DNA from: Clostridia bacterium | GTDB lineage: Bacteria > Bacillota > Clostridia > Christensenellales > Aristaeellaceae | Direction of reading: 5' to 3' | DNA length: 8,897 nucleotides | NCBI GenBank assembly: GCA_017471125.1 | Contig: JAFUWR010000174.1 | Location: 1 to 8,897 of the forward strand | Shown: positions 1 to 4,447 of the stretch, piece by piece | How positions within the stretch are numbered: position 1 is the first letter of the stretch | How the letters are laid out: every line of letters begins with the position of its first letter | Translations under genes and position numbers: made by a program | Notes under the pieces: generated by a model | Told to the model about the DNA's origin: nothing | The model's input: only the letters and a program-made list of their open reading frames with translations | The model's database searches: none

Positions 1-509
1 AGGGCATCTCCGAGGCGGTCACGTCGGGCATGGACCGGGCAAGGGACATGGGCATCCCCATCGTGGAGCTGTCCGCCGGGGACGCGCTGGAGCTGTCGCC
101 CGCGGCCCATCTGGACGTGTACAATCCCGACGGCGACTTCGACAGCGTCAACGACATGTCGCTGCTTTTGCGGGTGGAATCGGACGATCACTCGGTGCTG
201 TTCACCGGGGACCTGACCTCGGCGGGCGAGCCGGACGTCGTCCCCGACTGCGACGTATTGAAGGTCGCCCACCACGGCGCGGACAACGCCACCAGCGGCG
301 ACTTCCTGGCCGCGGCCATGCCGGAGATCGCGGTCATCTCCGTGGGCGAGAACAGCCACGGCCACCCCGGGGAGCTGACGCTGTGGCGGCTTTCACAATA
401 CGGCATCGACGTGCTGCGCACGGACGAGCGCGGCGCGATCACGCTTTCCCCGGACGGGGACGGCTGGCACATCAAGACCTTCCTGGAGGCGGAGCATGGA
501 CTGGAGTGA
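1..509 (+). CDS. comEC: ComEC/Rec2-type competence protein, C-terminal metallo-beta-lactamase domain (5' end outside window)
   Basis: The reading frame is open from the left edge, so this is a 3' fragment of about 168 codons. It carries the back half of a ComEC-type metallo-beta-lactamase fold: an FTGDL motif at 201-215 (metal-binding Asp), a K-V-A-H-H-G motif ending at 278, and a late N-S-H-G-H-P-G segment followed by L-R-T-D-E-R-G-A near the end. In ComEC these belong to the domain after the membrane channel, which is thought to degrade the non-transported strand during DNA uptake. The first HxHxDH metal motif and the membrane segments would lie upstream. The gene overlaps holA by 14 bases, and comEC followed by holA is a familiar Bacillota order, which supports the call. 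A stand-alone secreted ComEC-like hydrolase cannot be excluded because the N-terminus is missing. Confidence 0.85.
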   Translation, partial: GISEAVTSGMDRARDMGIPIVELSAGDALELSPAAHLDVYNPDGDFDSVNDMSLLLRVESDDHSVLFTGDLTSAGEPDVVPDCDVLKVAHHGADNATSGDFLAAAMPEIAVISVGENSHGHPGELTLWRLSQYGIDVLRTDERGAITLSPDGDGWHIKTFLEAEHGLE

Positions 510-1530
510 GTTCAACAAGGCCATCGACGCGGGCGACATCGCGCCGGTCTACCTGTTCACCGGGCCGGAGGAGTACGTCAAGCGCGAATCCCTAAAGCGT
601 CTGCGGGACAGGCTGCTGCCGCCGGGCCTGGAGGCGCTGAACGACGCGACCCTCGAGGGCGTCACCGCCCAGCAGATCACCGACGCCGCCGAGACGCTGC
701 CGATGATGTGCGAGAAGCGCATCGTCACCGTGCGGGACTGGGCCCCGCTGATGCCGGGGAAGTCCAAGAACGAGGAGGCCGAGGCCGCCTGGATGTCAAA
801 GTGGCTGGACGACCCCTCCCCCCTCTGCGCCCTGGTGTTCTACATGCGGGGCGAGGCCGACGGGCGGAAGAAGCTGACCGCGGCGCTCAAGAAGAAGGCC
901 GTGTGCGTGAGCTTCGATTATCTCAACGACGCGGAGCTTGCGAAGTGGTGTAAAAAGCGCGTCGTGGCCCAGGGCAAGCGCATAGGCCCCCAGGCCGTGA
1001 ACACGCTGACGTTCATGGCCGGGCGGGAGCTTACGCGGCTGGCGGGCGAGCTTGACAAGCTGTGCGCCTACGCAGGCGACGAGGCGGGCGAGATCACCGT
1101 CGAGCATATCGAGGCCGTCGTGTCGCCGTCGCTGGAATACAACGTCTTTGAATTGATGAACCACCTGCTCTCGGGCGACATGCTCAAGGCCCAGCAGACC
1201 GTCAACAGCCTCATGCAGGGCGGGCAGAACCCGATGGGCATACTGGCGATGCTGAACCGGCAGCTTCGGCAATTGGCCCACATGAAGTGCGCCCTGGACG
1301 GCGGTGGGAGCGTCCAGGGCGTGCAGGACCAGTTGAAGCTCCACCCCTACGCCGCCAAGCAGACCGCCCGTCAGTGCCAACGGCTGTCCGCCAAGTGGCT
1401 GACGGACATGTACGATGCCGGGGTCGAGGCCGATTTCATGGTCAAGAGCGGCAGGCTGCGCGATCAGGACGCCCTGAACCGCATGCTGTTCAGCATTGGG
1501 CTGGCAAAGAAGCGGGAACCAATTCGATAG
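496..1530 (+). CDS. holA: DNA polymerase III subunit delta (clamp loader)
   Basis: The 344-residue product has the usual length of HolA, the clamp-loader subunit that opens the sliding clamp so it can be loaded on DNA at the replication fork. It begins with the typical A-P-V-Y-L-F-T-G-P-E-E-Y stretch (residues 16-27), which replaces a functional Walker A site in this AAA+ relative. A mid-protein G-R-E-L-T-R-L-A-G-E-L-D-K-L segment is diagnostic of the family, and a helical C-terminal collar contains N-R-Q-L-R-Q-L-A. The ATG at 496 lies 6 bases after a GGAGG (485-489) and inside the end of comEC, so the two are probably translationally coupled. In many Bacillota rpsT (ribosomal protein S20) follows holA. 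Here a repeat-filled spacer follows instead. Confidence 0.95.
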   Translation: MDWSEFNKAIDAGDIAPVYLFTGPEEYVKRESLKRLRDRLLPPGLEALNDATLEGVTAQQITDAAETLPMMCEKRIVTVRDWAPLMPGKSKNEEAEAAWMSKWLDDPSPLCALVFYMRGEADGRKKLTAALKKKAVCVSFDYLNDAELAKWCKKRVVAQGKRIGPQAVNTLTFMAGRELTRLAGELDKLCAYAGDEAGEITVEHIEAVVSPSLEYNVFELMNHLLSGDMLKAQQTVNSLMQGGQNPMGILAMLNRQLRQLAHMKCALDGGGSVQGVQDQLKLHPYAAKQTARQCQRLSAKWLTDMYDAGVEADFMVKSGRLRDQDALNRMLFSIGLAKKREPIR

Positions 1531-1561
1531 ACATTTCGTCTAAGGGGAAGAAACCCGGGCA

Positions 1562-1703
1562 GGCGCCGCAACGGCGCCCCTACGGGAGGACGACCTCTCC
1601 GCCGACTTCGTCGGCACCTCCCCTGGGAGGGGAGGCAAGGGGCACGAGAGCGCGCGGCAGCATGCCTTCCCCTTTGGGGAAGGTGGCATTTGCGCAGCAA
1701 ATG
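1562..1703. repeat. Cluster of five perfect hairpins, probable interspersed palindromic repeat element
   Basis: Within 142 bases of the holA downstream spacer there are five perfect inverted repeats with 3-base loops: 1562-1568/1572-1578 (7 bp), 1601-1606/1610-1615 (6 bp), 1617-1624/1628-1635 (8 bp), 1665-1672/1676-1683 (8 bp) and 1687-1693/1697-1703 (7 bp). The last is followed by GACGGATGAGGT. None has a trailing T run, so they are poor intrinsic terminators. From memory, similar strings occur scattered between genes in gut Clostridia and give spurious proline-rich translations. I therefore read this as a REP- or MITE-like element rather than a gene. No transposase or clear target duplication is visible. 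A role in mRNA stability or termination of holA remains possible. Confidence 0.7.
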
Positions 1704-1719
1704 ACGGATGAGGTCCCCC

Positions 1720-1747
1720 CTACTCCCTACTGCCTACTCCCTACTCC
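1720..1747. repeat. 7-bp tandem repeat, four copies
   Basis: The unit CTACTCC is repeated four times head to tail (1720-1726, 1727-1733, 1734-1740, 1741-1747). The second copy differs by one base (CTACTGC). It lies between the hairpin cluster and the ribosome binding site of the next gene, about 30 bases before its start codon. Such short arrays can change copy number by slippage, but here it is outside any reading frame, so a length change would alter only spacing. Confidence 0.75.
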
Positions 1748-1762
1748 CTCAACCAACCCCCT

Positions 1763-1770
1763 AAGGAGGA
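1763..1770 (+). promoter_or_regulatory. Ribosome binding site that decides the start of the secreted protein gene
   Basis: AAGGAGGA ends directly against an in-frame ATG at 1771, which leaves no spacing for initiation there. The second in-frame ATG, at 1777, is 7 bases after GGAGG and directly precedes Lys-Arg and a hydrophobic stretch. The start is therefore placed at 1777, two codons inside the longest frame. Confidence 0.8.
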
Positions 1771-1776
1771 ATGTAT

Positions 1777-2190
1777 ATGAAACGATGGCTATGCGCGGCG
1801 CTGATATTGGCGCTCCTCACGAGCGCGGGCGCGCTGGCCGCGCCGGAGCTGTCAGGCAAGCTGGTGAAGGCCGCGAAGTCCGCGGTGGGCTACCTGGCCT
1901 CGGGCGAATACGAGCGGCTGGTGACGCTGCTGCCCTTCTCCGGGGTCGCGCCCGGCGCGGCGGAGTGGGAGCGCTTCGCCCGGAACTACGACGCCATCTC
2001 CAAGGGCGGCAAGCCCGTGGCCTATTGGAAGGGCGGCTGCTGGAACATCGCGGTGCCCGTCAGCGGCGGCGACGACGCCGAGGCGCTGATGCTGTTGAGC
2101 GAGGACGGCAGCACCTTCACCGGCTACCGCTACGCCACCTGGTCGCAGGTGAAGGACGAGTACCGGGACAGCGACGAGACCTACGACTGA
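1777..2190 (+). CDS. Small secreted protein of unknown function
   Basis: The 137-residue product starts with a clear signal peptide: Lys2-Arg3, a hydrophobic core at about residues 4-20, and a likely signal peptidase I site after A-L-A (residues 19-21). There is no lipobox. The mature part of about 116 residues is soluble-looking. It opens with a helical region (K-L-V-K-A-A-K-S-A-V-G-Y-L), followed by an aromatic, beta-rich half containing Y-W-K-G-G-C-W and F-T-G-Y-R-Y-A-T-W. This resembles the small cone-shaped NTF2-like or DUF3887-like folds in outline only, and I do not recognise a family. The gene has its own strong ribosome binding site, but I see no convincing promoter directly upstream, so it may be read through from holA. 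It ends at a hairpin shared with convergent deoD. Confidence 0.75.
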   Translation: MKRWLCAALILALLTSAGALAAPELSGKLVKAAKSAVGYLASGEYERLVTLLPFSGVAPGAAEWERFARNYDAISKGGKPVAYWKGGCWNIAVPVSGGDDAEALMLLSEDGSTFTGYRYATWSQVKDEYRDSDETYD

Positions 2191-2196
2191 CGACGA

Positions 2197-2225
2197 ACGG
2201 GGACCCGCGAAAGGCGGGTCCCCGT
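2197..2225. terminator. Putative bidirectional terminator between convergent genes
   Basis: A 12-bp perfect GC-rich stem (2197-2208 pairing with 2214-2225) with a 5-base loop sits exactly between the stop of the secreted protein gene (2190) and the stop of deoD (2232) on the other strand. Position and stability suit a shared terminator. However, the T tract is short on the + strand (TTT at 2230-2232) and absent on the - strand, so termination efficiency is uncertain. Confidence 0.65.
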
Positions 2226-2231
2226 CATGTT

Positions 2232-2945
2232 TCACGCGATCTCCAGCGCGACCTCCATCATGTGGGTGAAGGTGTTCTGCCGGTCCTCGGCGGGCAGCGC
2301 CTCACCGGTGACCAGGCTGTCCGAGATGGTCAAAAGCGCCAGCGCGTTCTTGCCCGCGGCGGCGGCGTTGAGGTAGAGCGCGTAGGCCTCCATCTCCAGG
2401 CACAGCACGCCTAACTTTTGGAGGATGGGCGTGGCGTTATACTCGCCCTGGGCGTAGAAGATGTCCGACGAGCAGATGGGCCCGGGCACGATGGGCTGGC
2501 CCAGGCGCTTGCCCGCCTCCACCGCCGCGTTCAGAAGCTCGAAGGAGCAGCACGGGGCCAGCGTGCCATGGAAGCCGAACTGGTGGCCGTAATTTGAGTC
2601 GGTGTAGGCGGTCATGCCGGCCACCACGTCCCGCAGCTTCACACGCGGCGACAGCGCCCCCGCCGAGCCCACGCGGATGATGTTCTCCACGCCGTAGAAA
2701 TTGTACAATTCATAGGAATAGATGCCGATGGCGGGCATGCCCATGCCAGACGCCATCACCGACACCCGCTTGCCCTTGTAGTAGCCGGTGTAGCCCTGCA
2801 CGCCGCGCACGTTGTTCACCAGCTCGGCATCCTCGAGGTAATGCTCCGCGATGAACTTCGACCGGAGCGGGTCGCCGGGCATCAGCACCGTGCGGGCGAA
2901 CGCGCCCGCCGGGGCGTTGATGTGGGGGGTGGGGATTTTAGCCAT
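2232..2945 (-). CDS. deoD: Purine nucleoside phosphorylase, DeoD type
   Basis: The 237-residue product matches hexameric DeoD phosphorylases over its full length. These cytoplasmic enzymes split purine (deoxy)ribonucleosides with phosphate, giving the free base and (deoxy)ribose-1-phosphate for salvage. Visible landmarks are T-P-H-I-N (His8, subunit-shared active site), M-P-G-D-P-L-R (Gly24, Arg28: phosphate), N-N-V-R-G (Arg47), I-I-R-V-G-S-A-G (Arg91: phosphate), E-M-E-A (184-187: ribose), and S-D at 208-209 with Arg222 matching the E. coli catalytic pair Asp204/Arg217. The start has GGAGGAG (2951-2957) 5 bases upstream. It is the last gene of a minus-strand operon, 18 bases after barstar. 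That context points to purine recovery from RNA cut by the ribonuclease two genes earlier, which is an inference. Confidence 0.95.
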   Translation of the reverse strand: MAKIPTPHINAPAGAFARTVLMPGDPLRSKFIAEHYLEDAELVNNVRGVQGYTGYYKGKRVSVMASGMGMPAIGIYSYELYNFYGVENIIRVGSAGALSPRVKLRDVVAGMTAYTDSNYGHQFGFHGTLAPCCSFELLNAAVEAGKRLGQPIVPGPICSSDIFYAQGEYNATPILQKLGVLCLEMEAYALYLNAAAAGKNALALLTISDSLVTGEALPAEDRQNTFTHMMEVALEIA

Positions 2946-2963
2946 TCGATCTCCTCCGTATCT

Positions 2964-3212
2964 TCAATTCAACAATACCTGGTTCCCGTTGTTCAGGATG
3001 ACCCTCAGCATCGCGGCGCCGTAGTCGCCGTTCTCCTCCAGGAGCGCGTTCGCGTTCTCTACGACGATCAGCGCCCGCTCGCGCCGCTCCCCCAGGCAGT
3101 CGTTCAGCGCGTCCAGATTGCCGCCGTAGTAGTCGGGCAGCTCCAGCTTCCGCTTCAATTCGGCGTGCAGCGCCGCGCGGTCGGTCATCTTGCTTCCATC
3201 CAGTACGATCAT
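2964..3212 (-). CDS. Barstar-family ribonuclease inhibitor
   Basis: The 82-residue product resembles barstar, the cytoplasmic protein that plugs the active site of barnase. The diagnostic stretch L-P-D-Y-Y-G-G-N-L-D-A-L-N-D-C-L (residues 25-40) keeps both inhibitory-helix acids, Asp34 and Asp38, equivalent to barstar Asp35 and Asp39. The residue equivalent to Trp38 is Asn37. An acidic second half (E-E-N-G-D-Y-G) could supply the Glu76 equivalent. There is no signal peptide, as expected for an inhibitor acting inside the cell. Its ribosome binding site (GGAGGAT, 3219-3225) overlaps the stop codon of the barnase gene 3 bases upstream, so inhibitor synthesis is probably coupled to translation of the toxin. 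The length is close to the roughly 90 residues of the classic protein. Confidence 0.9.
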   Translation of the reverse strand: MIVLDGSKMTDRAALHAELKRKLELPDYYGGNLDALNDCLGERRERALIVVENANALLEENGDYGAAMLRVILNNGNQVLLN

Positions 3213-3215
3213 CGC

Positions 3216-3737
3216 TCAATCCTCCGGGTACATCTCTGTAAAGGTGTTGTAGTGGTCGTCGGTGTAGTAATAGAGGCCGTCGGAGCTGTACAACAGCCGC
3301 GTCGCGCCGCGCTTTTTGCCCTTGTAGTTGGTGTCGCACTCGTACCACGTCCGGCCCTTCTTCGACGGCAGCTGGCCCTCGTAGTTTCCGAACCGGTCGC
3401 CGCCGATGGACATGCCCGGGGCCACGTCCCCCACGTAGTTGTAGGAGGAATCCCAGCCCAGGGCCCTGGCCTCCTTCTTGGTGATGAAGTTGTCCGGCAG
3501 CTCGCCGTACTCGTCCAGGTAGTTGACGATCTGCTGCGGGTCGGTGACGGGGCCGTCGTATTTTTCCTCCGCGGGGGCCTGCGTGGCCTCCGCCTCGACC
3601 GTGTAATCCTCCGTCAGCCCGAAGGCGTCGCGCAGCAGGTCGCGCCAGTCCTCCGCCGCGGCCGCGGGCACGAGCGCCATGACCAGCATGAGCGCCGCCG
3701 CCAGCGCCGCGACGAGCCTCCTCGCCATCCTTCTCAT
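3216..3737 (-). CDS. Secreted barnase-type ribonuclease
   Basis: The C-terminal ~105 residues align closely with barnase, an extracellular guanyl-preferring RNase. In the numbering used here (173 residues from ATG 3737; add 3 for the longer GTG frame), the catalytic set is complete: Lys87 (barnase Lys27), Glu133 (Glu73, general base), Arg143 (Arg83), Arg147 (Arg87) and His162 (His102, general acid). The G-W, D-V-A-P-G, S-I-G-G-D and G-R-T-W motifs are also present. The N-terminus is a signal peptide: Arg-rich start, then a hydrophobic stretch to A-A-A-A near residue 28. An acidic linker of about 35 residues separates it from the catalytic domain and may be a propeptide. ATG 3737 is preferred because GGAGAGGG (3746-3753) lies 8 bases upstream, while the GTG at 3746 overlaps that site. 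The inhibitor gene follows 3 bases later. Confidence 0.93.
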   Translation of the reverse strand: MRRMARRLVAALAAALMLVMALVPAAAAEDWRDLLRDAFGLTEDYTVEAEATQAPAEEKYDGPVTDPQQIVNYLDEYGELPDNFITKKEARALGWDSSYNYVGDVAPGMSIGGDRFGNYEGQLPSKKGRTWYECDTNYKGKKRGATRLLYSSDGLYYYTDDHYNTFTEMYPED

Positions 3738-3745
3738 CGGTATCA

Positions 3746-3753
3746 CCCTCTCC
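3746..3753 (-). promoter_or_regulatory. Ribosome binding site that decides the barnase start
   Basis: Read on the minus strand, GGAGAGGG is 8 bases before ATG 3737 and itself contains the first base of an alternative in-frame GTG (3744-3746). Initiation at the GTG would leave no spacing, so the ATG is chosen. Confidence 0.7.
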
Positions 3754-3771
3754 GGCGGTCCTGACCGCCCC

Positions 3772-3930
3772 TCATCGTTTGTCGCGCCGCTTCTTCGAGC
3801 GCTGGACGCCGTACAGCCCGCGCCGGGCGTCCTCGCCCGCCGCGTCCGTCAGCGCGGGCACAAGGCCCGTGCACTCCGTCGCCGACGCCACGTCCTCCAC
3901 CGCCCGGGGCGCGTCCTCGTCCTTCGGCAT
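3772..3930 (-). CDS. Small conserved-looking protein of 52 residues, unknown function
   Basis: Reading the minus strand from ATG 3928-3930 gives 52 codons and a TGA at 3772-3774. An excellent ribosome binding site, GGAGGTGAT (3935-3943), precedes the start. The protein is acidic at the front (K-D-E-D, V-E-D-V), has a central A-T-E-C-T-G-L-V-P motif (residues 17-25) with the only cysteine, Cys20, and ends in a very basic tail (S-K-K-R-R-D-K-R). There is no signal peptide or membrane segment. From memory, short proteins with a T-E-C-T-G-L-x-P core are recurrent hypothetical genes in Clostridia. I know no function for them. It is the first gene after the operon promoter and ends 34 bases before the barnase gene, so it is probably co-transcribed with the RNase, inhibitor and phosphorylase. 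The frame stays open upstream without a better start. Confidence 0.75.
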   Translation of the reverse strand: MPKDEDAPRAVEDVASATECTGLVPALTDAAGEDARRGLYGVQRSKKRRDKR

Positions 3931-3993
3931 GTCGATCACCTCCACGCCGAAGTCTGCCCGGGCGCGCGCCGGACTATGCAGTTCGCTACTACT

Positions 3994-4022
3994 ATTCTAA
4001 ACGAAATGTCACTTTCCGTCAA
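3994..4022 (-). promoter_or_regulatory. Sigma-A promoter of the small protein/barnase/barstar/deoD operon
   Basis: On the minus strand, TTGACG (4017-4022) and TAGAAT (3994-3999) are separated by exactly 17 bases, a near-consensus vegetative promoter. Transcription would start at about 3987, leaving a leader of about 57 bases before the ATG at 3930. Confidence 0.8.
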
Positions 4023-4060
4023 TACCCGTCTTTCATGTCCTTCCTTTACATATATAAGTT

Positions 4061-4077
4061 ATTTTTAACATAAAAAT
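4061..4077. promoter_or_regulatory. Perfect AT-rich inverted repeat in the divergent control region, possible operator
   Basis: ATTTTTA (4061-4067), ACA, then TAAAAAT (4071-4077) form a perfect 7+3+7 palindrome. It sits between two divergent sigma-A promoters: 22 bases upstream of the cooS -35 box and 38 bases upstream of the barnase-operon -35 box. The surrounding genome is very GC-rich. It could bind a regulator or act as an UP-like element. The repeat alone does not identify the factor. Confidence 0.45.
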
Positions 4078-4099
4078 GCCCCTCGGGGGGATATGCCCA

Positions 4100-4128
4100 T
4101 TGACTTTGTGACAGGCATTTGATAAAAT
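4100..4128 (+). promoter_or_regulatory. Sigma-A promoter of the cooS-cooC-acsB operon
   Basis: TTGACT (4100-4105) and TAAAAT (4123-4128) are separated by exactly 17 bases. Transcription would start near 4135, about 310 bases before the cooS start codon. The distance is long, but no better promoter is seen nearer to the gene. The spacer contains TGTGA (4107-4111) but no matching second half, so I do not call a CRP/FNR/CooA site. Confidence 0.75.
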
Positions 4129-4134
4129 AAATGT

Positions 4135-4447
4135 AGCCATGGATCGGTCTGATCCGTCGTGGAAAGCGCGCGGCTCCAAGGGTTTATAGGTTCATAGAAT
4201 GGGACATATATACCTTGAGGGTCGTTTTGCGGTGTCTGCGGACATCCCGCGTCGGGCCAGTCCGTCCCAACGTGTGTTTCAAAAGACGGCGGTCGCGGAT
4301 TTGGGCGGGCCACTTGTCGGAAGCGTTGACGCCGCGGGAGCGTGAGGCTCCATGCGGCCATGACAAAGAACGCCGCCGAAAGCGCATCCTCGGGGACTTT
4401 GAAACAGGCTTCAGTTTCACCGACAACGATAACGGGAGGAAGTAAAA
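4135..4447 (+). promoter_or_regulatory. Long structured leader of cooS, no gene visible
   Basis: This stretch of about 310 bases between the inferred transcription start and cooS shows no credible reading frame on either strand. The frames present are Arg-rich, lack ribosome binding sites, or need a TTG start. Instead there are several short stems: 4139-4145/4151-4157 (7 bp, one wobble), 4177-4181/4213-4217 (5 bp), 4231-4236/4241-4246 (6 bp, one wobble), 4331-4335/4354-4358 enclosing 4337-4341/4347-4351 (5+5 bp), and 4400-4405/4414-4419 (6 bp). TCCTC at 4387-4391 is complementary to GAGGA (4436-4440) in the ribosome binding site and could mask it. A riboswitch, protein-bound leader or attenuator is possible. 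I do not recognise a known riboswitch class. Confidence 0.5.
4434..4440 (+). promoter_or_regulatory. Ribosome binding site that supports the TTG start of cooS
   Basis: GGGAGGA ends 7 bases before TTG 4448-4450. The first in-frame ATG (4487) has no such site and would remove 13 residues that fit the family N-terminus. Confidence 0.8.

Noticed and set aside
1665..1683. Strong hairpin after holA as an intrinsic terminator
   Set aside because: The stem is perfect but no T run follows, and it is one of five similar hairpins, so a repeat element explains it better.
1287..2414. 375-codon plus-strand frame running through holA, the repeat spacer, the secreted gene and into deoD
   Set aside because: It crosses three real genes in the wrong frame or strand, and its middle is the translation of the palindromic spacer.
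2841..3764. 307-codon plus-strand frame opposite deoD, barstar and barnase
   Set aside because: The minus strand encodes three recognisable proteins with ribosome binding sites. The plus frame is Val/Arg-rich without motifs.
4079..4090. CCCC-TC-GGGG followed on the minus strand by a T run, resembling a minus-strand terminator
   Set aside because: No minus-strand gene lies upstream of it, and the stem is only about 4 bp once a realistic loop is allowed.
4107..4122. Possible CRP/FNR/CooA-type site (TGTGA with a loosely matching second half) inside the cooS promoter spacer
   Set aside because: Only one half-site matches. TTTGA is too far from the complementary half to call.
4215..4445. 76-codon TTG-started frame in the cooS leader, ending 2 bases before the cooS start
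   Set aside because: No ribosome binding site, no internal Met and an Arg-rich random-looking product. An upstream regulatory peptide is not supported.
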